From assembly GCA_016297645.1 (NCBI GenBank), contig JAEDGF010000023.1, positions 1 to 26,493 of the forward strand: a DNA stretch of 26,493 bases. The letters run 5' to 3'. How positions within the stretch are numbered: the first letter of the stretch is position 1; each line of letters opens with the position of its first letter. Positions 8,215 through 14,320 of the stretch are shown one piece after another. A program made the translations under genes and the position numbers. The DNA comes from Clostridiaceae bacterium (GTDB taxonomy: Bacteria > Bacillota > Clostridia > Oscillospirales > Acutalibacteraceae). The notes beneath the pieces were generated by a model that did no database searches, had not been told where the DNA came from, and saw nothing but the letters and a program-made list of their open reading frames with translations.

Positions 8215-9204
8215 ATGAATTCAAAGCTTAAAAAAATCCTGAGCGTTTTTCTTGCGTCTATAAGTATACTGCTGCTCGCGCAGACGGCTTTTGCATATTC
8301 GCTCGGCGATGTCGACCGCGATAACGCCGTCACGGTCAACGATGCGCGAATGATCCTCAGATGTGCCGTAGGACTTGAAAAAATGACGACCGAGGGCATG
8401 AAGCTTGCCGATGCCGACGGCGACGGGAGCATTACCGTAAACGATGCGCGCGCCGTGCTGCGTATGTCGGTCGGTCTGTCCTCTCCGTTCGGAGCGGCGC
8501 TCTATGCGCAGTCGCACCAGTATCTCAGGAAGGGCGTAGATGATATCAAGGAATTCGATATTATTTATGCAAATCTTATCTATAAGACGGCTTCGAAATG
8601 GTGCTGCTACTATTCGGTGAATGCGGTTTTCCGTCCGGCGCTTAAAAAAGCGGGCTATTCCGATGAGGTTATAGAACGCGTGGCTCCCGTTTATTTTGAG
8701 CCGGAGCAGCTGCAAAAGGTCGAGGAGTACGGCAATTTATTTAAAAACTACGGCAAGAAGTTCGGCTTGCTCAAAAATGAATTCAAGGTATTTGTCCCGT
8801 CGGTTCTTATGGACTATTACTACCGTCATCCGGACGCAGGCACGGTATACACCATGCATGATTTCTATGATGATATCGTGGAAAAGAAGATGTACTACCG
8901 CTCCTCCAATGCTTCGAAGTATGTCCCCAAGGTCGGCGATTTCCTCTTTATGAGCAACAAAGAGCGGACATATGTTGACGGTGTTCCCACCATTGATCAT
9001 ACCGCGCAGATAATAGAGGTGTACGGCGACGGCACATTCCTCTGCACCGAGGGCAGTATCATCGACCCTGTCGACGGACCCGATTCGCTTCCGCGCGTAA
9101 GAGAGCGTAAGTATTTCTATAACGCAGCGAAGGGAACCTATCAGTTCAACAGAAACTCGGTCGTGTTTGTCCTTACCGCCGTAAGACCCAATTTGAGCGA
9201 GTGA
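8215..9204 (+). CDS. Secreted dockerin protein with CHAP/NlpC-like cysteine peptidase domain
   Basis: The 329-aa product starts with a signal peptide (charged MNSKLKK, hydrophobic core, likely cleavage after AQTAFA near residue 27). A type I dockerin follows at once: two calcium-loop repeats GDVDRDNAVTVNDAR (31-45) and ADADGDGSITVNDAR (65-79), each with a following helix. The rest (about 95-329) resembles CHAP or NlpC/P60 amidases. SKWCCYY (127-133) gives the nucleophile (probably C130), PKVGDFLF (238-245) the usual PGD motif, H262 in DHTAQIIEV the catalytic histidine and TEG (278-280) a plausible third residue. It would cleave peptidoglycan peptides or related bonds outside the cell while docked on a cohesin. 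The ATG at 8215 is chosen over GTG at 8206 because the only purine-rich site (GGCAGG) lies 8 nt before it. The peptidase call is by motif only. Confidence 0.7.
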   Translation: MNSKLKKILSVFLASISILLLAQTAFAYSLGDVDRDNAVTVNDARMILRCAVGLEKMTTEGMKLADADGDGSITVNDARAVLRMSVGLSSPFGAALYAQSHQYLRKGVDDIKEFDIIYANLIYKTASKWCCYYSVNAVFRPALKKAGYSDEVIERVAPVYFEPEQLQKVEEYGNLFKNYGKKFGLLKNEFKVFVPSVLMDYYYRHPDAGTVYTMHDFYDDIVEKKMYYRSSNASKYVPKVGDFLFMSNKERTYVDGVPTIDHTAQIIEVYGDGTFLCTEGSIIDPVDGPDSLPRVRERKYFYNAAKGTYQFNRNSVVFVLTAVRPNLSE

Positions 9205-9230
9205 GCTTTTTCAAAATAAAATTTTGTTCT

Positions 9231-9270
9231 CCGGGGCAGCTTTTGCGGACTGCCCCGGGGATTTTGTTAT
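9231..9270 (+). terminator. Intrinsic terminator after the dockerin-CHAP gene
   Basis: CCGGGGCAG (9231-9239) pairs perfectly with CTGCCCCGG (9250-9258) around a 10-nt loop, followed by GGATTTTGTTATT. Confidence 0.85.
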
Positions 9271-9320
9271 TGATGCGCGGTTTACCGGTGCGTGGCGATT
9301 TTTCGACTTTTTTTGTAAAT

Positions 9321-9351
9321 TGTCCGACACTTTTTCGGGCGGTGTCTGACA
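9321..9351. promoter_or_regulatory. Inverted repeat upstream of second dockerin promoter
   Basis: TGTCCGACAC (9321-9330) and GTGTCTGACA (9342-9351) form 10-bp arms with one mismatch around an 11-nt spacer. The repeat ends 24 bp before the -35 box. No T-run follows, so an operator-like site is more likely than a terminator, but no regulator is known. Confidence 0.35.
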
Positions 9352-9374
9352 TGAAAACGGGAGAAAAAAAACTG

Positions 9375-9403
9375 TTGCCCGAACCATATGTGTATGTTAG
9401 AAT
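9375..9403 (+). promoter_or_regulatory. Promoter of the second dockerin gene
   Basis: TTGCCC (9375-9380), 17-bp spacer and TAGAAT (9398-9403). The leader is about 33 nt with ribosome binding site AGGAG (9430-9434). Confidence 0.65.
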
Positions 9404-9442
9404 GATAGTGCGAAAGCAAATAACAACACAGGAGTTCAACCG

Positions 9443-10549
9443 ATGAAAAAATCAATTATTTCCGCATTCATTGCTGCCTGCATTTTCGTCCTTCTGGCTT
9501 TTTCGGCTTCCGCCGTAACGGTCGATGAGTCCAAGCTGCGTATAACGGGCGATGTCGACGGCAACGGCAAAATTACGGTAGACGACGCAAGAGCGTGTCT
9601 CAGAGTTGTCGTTAAGCTTGACACATTCGACAAAGAGCAGAATATACTCGCTGATATGGACGGAAAAAACGGCGTTGATGTCAACGACGCGCGCGCTATT
9701 CTCAGAATTGCCGCAAAGCTCGACAGAAAAATTCCCGAGGGTCATGTTCACGAGTACATGGACGGTCTCGGTACCGACCCCACCTGCACCGTGCCCGGTT
9801 ACTGCCTGTATTGGTGCAAGGGCTGCGAGAACACCTTCTACACCTTTACGAAGGCGTTCGGACATGATTTAGACAGTACGGGCAAATGCTCACGCTGCGG
9901 CAATACATACACTATCACGGTGCTTGACGGCATTACCTCCGTTAAAGCAAAGGTAGGCGGAACAATAATCGTGCGCCTTGCGGCTCAGTCCGAGGAGGAG
10001 GATACCTTCACCGTAAAGAGCAGATCGGACTGCGTCAGCGTCGGACTCAGCGAGAGTACATACGACACCGGCTACTATTTCCTGTTCATAACCGTGAATA
10101 AGGGCGGCTTTAAGGACGCAAAGGTCGATATCTGTTACGATGATATCCCCTCGGTCAGCACCTCTATCACGGTAAATGCTGATGATAATGCTGCCGCTTC
10201 CGTCGGTGCGGTCGGAATAACCGCCCCCGATATCGGTACATATTTCGGTACCGCTCCCGTTTCTGTCGGTGCTTTCGACGACAGTGACGACTGCCTTGCG
10301 GGCTTTGCTTTTTCATACAATCTTCAACCCAAAAAGTTTGTGTACTACTCCGGGCTTGTCGACAGTGCTATGAGCAGCAACGGATTTGCTTACGAAAAGA
10401 CCGAGAGCCAGACGATAAACGGCGTTCTCTATTCAATAAAGACCTTCGTGAACAATACCACGGGAATTGCAGCCGATGTCGGCTTCGCGCTCGGCTCGGA
10501 CGGCGTTACCGTTTCCGGCGTTGCATACGCATTTTCGGCAATGCGGTAA
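9443..10549 (+). CDS. Secreted dockerin protein of unknown function
   Basis: This 368-aa protein has a signal peptide (MKKS, hydrophobic core, cleavage near SASA at 21-24) followed directly by a type I dockerin. The two repeats are GDVDGNGKITVDDAR (36-50) and ADMDGKNGVDVNDAR (70-84). Residues 101-153 hold a His/Cys module (HVHEY, TCTVPGYCLYWCKGC, FGHDLDSTGKCSRCG) like the small CxxC modules repeated in many Clostridia surface proteins; it may bind metal. The rest (about 155-368) is predicted beta-rich with a variable Gly/Ser/Asp composition and matches no family I recognise. CACAGGAG precedes the ATG at good spacing. It follows another N-terminal dockerin gene but has its own promoter. A structural or ligand-binding role on a cohesin scaffold is inferred only. 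Confidence 0.65.
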   Translation: MKKSIISAFIAACIFVLLAFSASAVTVDESKLRITGDVDGNGKITVDDARACLRVVVKLDTFDKEQNILADMDGKNGVDVNDARAILRIAAKLDRKIPEGHVHEYMDGLGTDPTCTVPGYCLYWCKGCENTFYTFTKAFGHDLDSTGKCSRCGNTYTITVLDGITSVKAKVGGTIIVRLAAQSEEEDTFTVKSRSDCVSVGLSESTYDTGYYFLFITVNKGGFKDAKVDICYDDIPSVSTSITVNADDNAAASVGAVGITAPDIGTYFGTAPVSVGAFDDSDDCLAGFAFSYNLQPKKFVYYSGLVDSAMSSNGFAYEKTESQTINGVLYSIKTFVNNTTGIAADVGFALGSDGVTVSGVAYAFSAMR

Positions 10550-10556
10550 TTGTGTG

Positions 10557-10585
10557 TTGACAAGACCTGTGCCGTGTGGTATACT
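10557..10585 (+). promoter_or_regulatory. Near-consensus promoter of the CNNM operon leader
   Basis: TTGACA (10557-10562, perfect), 17-bp spacer and TATACT (10580-10585). Predicted start of transcription is near 10592, giving a leader of about 164 nt before the CNNM gene. Confidence 0.85.
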
Positions 10586-10618
10586 CTTAGGCAATACATC
10601 TGAAAGGACTAATTGACA

Positions 10619-10681
10619 GTGGATACCGCCGACGGCGACAGTACATCACCCGTTCCCTTGTATAATTCAACAAAATATTAA
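10619..10681 (+). CDS. Putative 20-codon leader peptide
   Basis: A GTG at 10619, 10 nt after AAAGGA, opens a frame of 20 codons ending at TAA (10679-10681). An in-frame TTG at 10613 is an alternative start. The product begins with a run holding three Asp residues (DTADGD), has PVP in the middle and ends NSTKY. Acidic and proline codons near the start recall the Mg2+-sensing leader peptides MgtL and CorL of enterobacteria, where such residues make ribosomes unstable at low Mg2+. The downstream gene belongs to the CNNM/CorC family, which is linked to Mg2+ transport. There is no homology evidence, and chance occurrence of a frame this short is possible. Confidence 0.35.
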   Translation: MDTADGDSTSPVPLYNSTKY

Positions 10682-10685
10682 AAAA

Positions 10686-10729
10686 TTAAAGCATAGCTCG
10701 CAGTCGAAAACTGCCGGGTTATGCTTTTT
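10686..10729 (+). terminator. Intrinsic terminator in the CNNM leader
   Basis: The arm from 10688 (AAAGCATAGCTCGCAGT) pairs with ACTGC-(C)-GGGTTATGCTTT, with a loop CGAAA, one bulged C at 10715 and two G-U pairs, giving about 14-17 base pairs. A T5 run then GTAATTT follows. It lies between the promoter and the first gene of its own operon. Confidence 0.85.
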
Positions 10730-10755
10730 GTAATTTAACGGAGGTTTTTTTAGTA

Positions 10756-12177
10756 ATGTCAAGTGTTTTACCGCAACTGATACTTCAAGTTATCCTTATC
10801 GCGTTCAACGCGGTATTTGCGGCAGCGGAGATAGCAATCATTTCAATGAACGATGCCAAGCTCGAAGCTATGGCGAAAAAGGGCGATAAGCGCGCAAAGC
10901 GTCTTGCGAAAATAACGAGTAAACCGGCTCGCTTCCTGTCTACCATTCAGGTAGCGATAACCCTTGCCGGATTTTTAGGCTCGGCTTTCGCCGCCGACAA
11001 CTTCTCGGAGCCGCTCGTTGATCTTATAATGAAAACGGGAATAAGCGAAGCACGGCGCGGACTTATAAGCTCCGTATCGGTTATTCTCATTACTCTTGTT
11101 CTTTCGTTCTTTACGATAGTGTTCGGCGAGCTTGTTCCCAAGCGTATCGCCATGAAAAAGACCGAGAGCCTTGCACTCGGCATATCGGGTCTTATCGCAT
11201 TCATTTCAAAGCTGTTTGCGCCCATCGTGTGGCTGCTCAGCCTCTCCACAAACGGCGTGCTGCGCCTTTGCCGCATAGACCCCAACGAGGAGGACGAAAC
11301 CGCCTCCGAGGAGGAGATAAGAATGATGATAGATGTCGGCAGCGAAAAAGGCACCATCGGCAAGCAGGAAAAAGAGCTGCTTCAAAATGTTTTCGAATTT
11401 GACGACACCGTTGTTTCCGAAATCGCCACCCACCGTACACAGGTCGATATACTCAGTATGGACGACCCGGTTGAAGAGTGGGAGGAGATCATTCACAAGA
11501 GCCGCCACACCTTCTATCCCGTCTGCGGCGACACGGTCGACACCATAATAGGCGTACTCAACGCCAAGGATTATTTCCGCCTTAAAAACAAGTCGAAGGA
11601 TAATGTTCTCAATCAGGCGGTCAAAAAGGCATATCTTGTCCCCGACACCGTTCGCGTTGACATTCTTTTTAAGAACATGAAGGCAAAAAGCGAGCAGTTT
11701 GCCGTTGTCGTTGACGAGTACGGCGGCATGGAGGGCGTTGTCACCTTCACAGATATTCTCGAATGCCTTGTGGGCGAATTCGACGAGGATACGCTTGCGG
11801 AAAACGGCGGCGAACCGGATATAAAGAAGATCGACGACAACACCTGGCAGATCTGGGGTACGGCTCTTATTGAGGATGTCGAGGAAGAGCTTGATATCCA
11901 CCTCGGCTGCGAGGACTGCGAAACCTTCGGCGGCTATGTTCTGAGCATTCTCGGCGCAGTGCCTGCGGACGGCGCTACTCCGTCCTTTGAAACGGAGCAG
12001 CTCTCGGTAAAGGTCGAGTCCGTACAGTTCCACAGAATAGAAAAGACGATAGTCTGCAAGCTGCATAACGAGGACGAGGAAGAGGACGATGACGACGAGA
12101 AGTCAGAGTCCCTTCACAGCAAGTTCTTCGACAGAAAAGATAAGGATAAAGATAAAGAAAAAGACAGTGAGGACTGA
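10756..12177 (+). CDS. CNNM/CorC-family membrane protein (DUF21-CBS-CorC domain)
   Basis: This 473-aa protein belongs to the HlyC/CorC (UPF0053, CNNM) family, whose members export or otherwise transport Mg2+ and related divalent cations. The N-terminal DUF21 domain (about 1-180) has roughly four hydrophobic segments with NAVFAAAEIAIISMN (18-32) and the GELVPKR motif (124-130). Two CBS domains follow (about 215-340) with VVDEYGGMEGVVTFTDILE (318-336), then the C-terminal CorC_HlyC domain (about 350-436). The tail (439-473) is an extreme Asp/Glu/Lys run, unlike the rest. GGAGG lies before the ATG at 10756. It is the first gene of an operon controlled by a promoter-leader-terminator region. Direction of transport and ion are inferred from the family. 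Confidence 0.9.
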   Translation: MSSVLPQLILQVILIAFNAVFAAAEIAIISMNDAKLEAMAKKGDKRAKRLAKITSKPARFLSTIQVAITLAGFLGSAFAADNFSEPLVDLIMKTGISEARRGLISSVSVILITLVLSFFTIVFGELVPKRIAMKKTESLALGISGLIAFISKLFAPIVWLLSLSTNGVLRLCRIDPNEEDETASEEEIRMMIDVGSEKGTIGKQEKELLQNVFEFDDTVVSEIATHRTQVDILSMDDPVEEWEEIIHKSRHTFYPVCGDTVDTIIGVLNAKDYFRLKNKSKDNVLNQAVKKAYLVPDTVRVDILFKNMKAKSEQFAVVVDEYGGMEGVVTFTDILECLVGEFDEDTLAENGGEPDIKKIDDNTWQIWGTALIEDVEEELDIHLGCEDCETFGGYVLSILGAVPADGATPSFETEQLSVKVESVQFHRIEKTIVCKLHNEDEEEDDDDEKSESLHSKFFDRKDKDKDKEKDSED

Positions 12178-12180
12178 TTT

Positions 12181-13203
12181 GTGATTATTCGTACCGTTGC
12201 CGATATTTCTCGGTTTCCCGGGGCGCAGTCGCTGCGCATTCCGTGCATTGCGGCAAAAGGTAAAAATGTATCTCTCCTGTTCGAGTGCCGTTATTCGCGT
12301 TCCGACTGGGCGGAGATATCCGTGATTCTTTGCGGCAGCACGGACGGCGGCGAGAATTTTGACAAGACCGCCGTAGTTGCGGACGGTGAAAATGAACATA
12401 CCACTTACAATAACCCCGTTGCGGCGTACGGCAAAGACGGCGTTCTGCGCACCGTGTTCTGCCGCGAGTACGGTGTCACGGAACGAAACGGCGGAGTGTT
12501 CTGCCGCGATTTCCTGAACGGCGAGTCGGTGTCGCCCGTTCGCGATATAAGCTATGTCGCAAAAGAGTGCGCCTGCAATGTGTTTGCTGTCGGACCGACC
12601 GCCGGTTTCTTTACCTTGCAAGGGACCTTTGCCGTACCGGTTTGGTATGTGCCCAAAAGCGCCGACGGAGAAATTACCGCCCACCACCCCGGCAGAATAC
12701 GAATGCTTTTCGGCTCCGAGAACGGCAAAGTGTGGACGCTCAGCGAAGAAATTCCGCTCGGCGAAGTGACCGACCCAAACGAGAGCTCGGCTGTACTTCT
12801 GTCCGACGGCAGGATATATATTACCGTACGCGACGGCGAAACACCGTGCCGCTGCTTTTCCGTATTCGATCCCGAAACGGGGGCGGCGTCACCCATAAAA
12901 ACCGAACCGGGACTTGTCGACCCGATATGCTGCGGCGCAGTCTGCTCCGCTCATTACAACGGTAAGGATTATCTGCTCTTGTCAAATTGTGCCGACAGCA
13001 GCGAAAGACGAAACCTCTGTGTTTCGGTGAGTGACGACGGCGGCAGAACATGGCGTCACGGGATAACGGTGACGGAGGGGACAGCCGGATATTCCGATAT
13101 CGCGTTTGACGGTACGGATACGGTTTTGGTGTTTTTTGAGTCGGATTCCGGCGAGGTACTTAGACTCGCCCGGGTGAATATTGCTGAAATTATCGGAGAA
13201 TGA
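12181..13203 (+). CDS. Sialidase-like six-bladed beta-propeller protein (GH33-type)
   Basis: The 340-aa protein has no signal peptide and should be cytoplasmic. It shows the sialidase layout: LRIP (18-21) with the first arginine, LLFECRYSRSDWAE (32-45) with a candidate acid/base D42, Asp-boxes STDGGENF (53-60) and SDDGGRTW (284-291), NESSAVLLSDGRIYI (200-214) with a candidate nucleophile-assisting E201, and GYSDIAF (303-309) with a candidate Y304. These match exo-alpha-sialidase positions, although the full arginine triad is not certain by eye. The GTG start lies 3 nt after the CNNM stop with GAGG 8 nt upstream, so it is co-translated. A cytoplasmic sialidase joined to a cation transporter and an acetyltransferase is unusual. 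It may act on an imported sialoside or on another sugar. Confidence 0.7.
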   Translation: MIIRTVADISRFPGAQSLRIPCIAAKGKNVSLLFECRYSRSDWAEISVILCGSTDGGENFDKTAVVADGENEHTTYNNPVAAYGKDGVLRTVFCREYGVTERNGGVFCRDFLNGESVSPVRDISYVAKECACNVFAVGPTAGFFTLQGTFAVPVWYVPKSADGEITAHHPGRIRMLFGSENGKVWTLSEEIPLGEVTDPNESSAVLLSDGRIYITVRDGETPCRCFSVFDPETGAASPIKTEPGLVDPICCGAVCSAHYNGKDYLLLSNCADSSERRNLCVSVSDDGGRTWRHGITVTEGTAGYSDIAFDGTDTVLVFFESDSGEVLRLARVNIAEIIGE

Positions 13204-13907
13204 ACAAAACGGGACTTTTATATTCCGTTCCCCACGGCGAAGCCGAGCTTTTCGAAGCGGTAGAGCTTTTCTCAGAGCTGCGCGAGGGGAGCGAGCCTTA
13301 TACTCACATCGCACTTGACGGAATAAACGCCGCCGAGTGCTTTTTGCTCGGAAAAGATAAATCAGGCACTGTCGAAGAAGTGATTTTCTTCTTCGGCGGT
13401 ACCGGATATGTTTTCAAAAAGGACAAAAAACCTGAGGTGTTCGGTGAGTTTACCGTGACTCCCGACGGCGAAGTGTCCGGTACACCTCTTTGCGCCGCCG
13501 AGCTTAACGGCAAAGCTCCCGATGGCGGTGTTCCCGTCAGACTTCTTGAAGGTACGGAAATAATCGGGGCTTACGAGCTTATCACGGGCGGAAAAATGAC
13601 CGAGGGCGACAGCGTTCGGTATGTATTCAGGGTACGCGCGTCAAATCGTGGCGCTGCCCGTGTGTTCGGGGTGTTCGGTGAGAGCGGCATCCTGACGGCG
13701 ACCGCGTCGGTTGTCGCCGAGAACGAAAAATACGCGCTTATAGGCGATGTCTTTACCTCCCCCGATTTCCGCGGAAAAGGGCTGGCAGGTGCTCTCTGTG
13801 CGGAGTGCTGCCGGTTTTCTCTCAGCCGCGGAAAAACGCCGTGGCTTTTGTGCGAAGAAGATATGCTCCCGTTTTATGAAAACATGGGGTTCAAAAGAGT
13901 TATATAA
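13200..13907 (+). CDS. GNAT-family N-acetyltransferase
   Basis: The 235-aa protein overlaps the sialidase-like gene by four bases (ATGA), showing translational coupling. Only the C-terminal part (about 150-235) is clearly GNAT: ALIGDVFTSPDFRGKGLAGALC (179-200) gives strand 4 and the acetyl-CoA pyrophosphate loop (RGKGLAGAL, 191-199), and LPFYENMGFKRV (223-234) is the usual C-terminal element. The first 150 residues show a beta-rich pattern but no family I recognise; they may be a second, degenerate GNAT half. The acetyl acceptor is unknown; the operon partner suggests an amino sugar or a small molecule, but this is inference. A strong terminator follows at 13929-13959. Confidence 0.75.
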   Translation: MNKTGLLYSVPHGEAELFEAVELFSELREGSEPYTHIALDGINAAECFLLGKDKSGTVEEVIFFFGGTGYVFKKDKKPEVFGEFTVTPDGEVSGTPLCAAELNGKAPDGGVPVRLLEGTEIIGAYELITGGKMTEGDSVRYVFRVRASNRGAARVFGVFGESGILTATASVVAENEKYALIGDVFTSPDFRGKGLAGALCAECCRFSLSRGKTPWLLCEEDMLPFYENMGFKRVI

Positions 13908-13928
13908 AATGATGATCGTAAATTCTTG

Positions 13929-13959
13929 CTGTTTCCGCAATGCGGAGGCAGTTTTTTTT
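13929..13959 (+). terminator. Intrinsic terminator of the CNNM-sialidase-GNAT operon
   Basis: CTGTTTCCGC (13929-13938) pairs with GCGGAGGCAG (13942-13951), ten pairs including two G-U, with a 3-nt loop AAT and a T8 run. Confidence 0.88.
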
Positions 13960-14240
13960 AATAAACGAAAAAAATCTCCGAAAAAAGTTTATCGAATCAA
14001 AAACCTGCCCGTATGCGGTTGTTTGTCCGTTTGAGAGTCTTTTCTTAATGCTTCCGGCTTGCTGCGAAAAGCTGTTACGATTTTTCCGTATACGGTGACG
14101 ACCCGTGGGCGTGAAAACGGCAGAACGGCTTGTCGAAAACGGTGAACGGTATGAGTAAGGAAGAAAGAAGGCAGCAGCCGTCGGACAGTGGCATATTTGA
14201 TGCTATCCGTGCGGAGATTTTTCGATAAAGGCGGTTTTTC
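13960..14240. other. Intergenic region, mostly without recognisable content
   Basis: About 280 bp between the terminator and the murT promoter. The only item seen is a 25-codon open frame at 14151-14228. No tRNA, repeat or other hairpin was found. Confidence 0.5.
14151..14228 (+). CDS. Possible 25-aa small protein
   Basis: ATG at 14151, five bases after GGTGA, opens 25 codons ending in TAA at 14226-14228. The product starts MSKEERRQQ, has an amphipathic GIFDAIRAEIF segment and is charged, which looks more protein-like than most chance frames. No promoter was recognised upstream and no homolog is known to me. It ends 12 bp before the murT promoter. Confidence 0.2.
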   Translation: MSKEERRQQPSDSGIFDAIRAEIFR

Positions 14241-14269
14241 TTGACTTTTTCGGCGAATGACCGTACAAT
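14241..14269 (+). promoter_or_regulatory. Promoter of the murT-gatD-like operon
   Basis: TTGACT (14241-14246), 17-bp spacer and TACAAT (14264-14269). The leader carries a small hairpin CGGAC-GCA-GTCCG (14288-14300) before the ribosome binding site AAGGAAG. Confidence 0.8.
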
Positions 14270-14320
14270 ATGTGAGGAATAATAAATCGGACGCAGTCCG
14301 TTCAATGAAGGAAGTTCTGT

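Larger units (their letters stand above)
10586..10755 (+). promoter_or_regulatory. Candidate attenuator leader of the CNNM operon
   Basis: The leader contains, in order, a Shine-Dalgarno-like AAAGGA (10603-10608), a short ORF (10619-10681), a strong intrinsic terminator (10686-10729) and the ribosome binding site GGAGG (10740-10744) of the CNNM gene. No other promoter is evident between the terminator and the ATG at 10756, so expression of the operon probably requires read-through. The GACAGT word occurs twice (10614 and 10636). The sequence matches no riboswitch class I recognise. Ribosome position on the short ORF is the simplest control mechanism, as the stop codon lies only a few nucleotides before the terminator's 5' arm. 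Confidence 0.5.

Noticed and set aside
9231..9258. Hairpin after the dockerin-CHAP gene as a possible attachment site or repeat
   Set aside because: GC-rich stem with following T-rich tract directly after a stop codon is explained by an intrinsic terminator.
10619..10640. GTGGATACCGCC resembling the T-box GGTGGNACCGCG motif
   Set aside because: Only a partial match, no specifier stem-loop, and T-box control is not expected for a CNNM gene; the match is probably chance.
11206..12066. 286-codon minus-strand frame inside the CNNM gene
   Set aside because: Antisense to a clear DUF21-CBS-CorC protein and without supporting signals.
12181..13203. Secreted virulence-type sialidase
   Set aside because: There is no signal peptide or anchor, so an extracellular role is not supported; the protein is described as cytoplasmic and sialidase-like.
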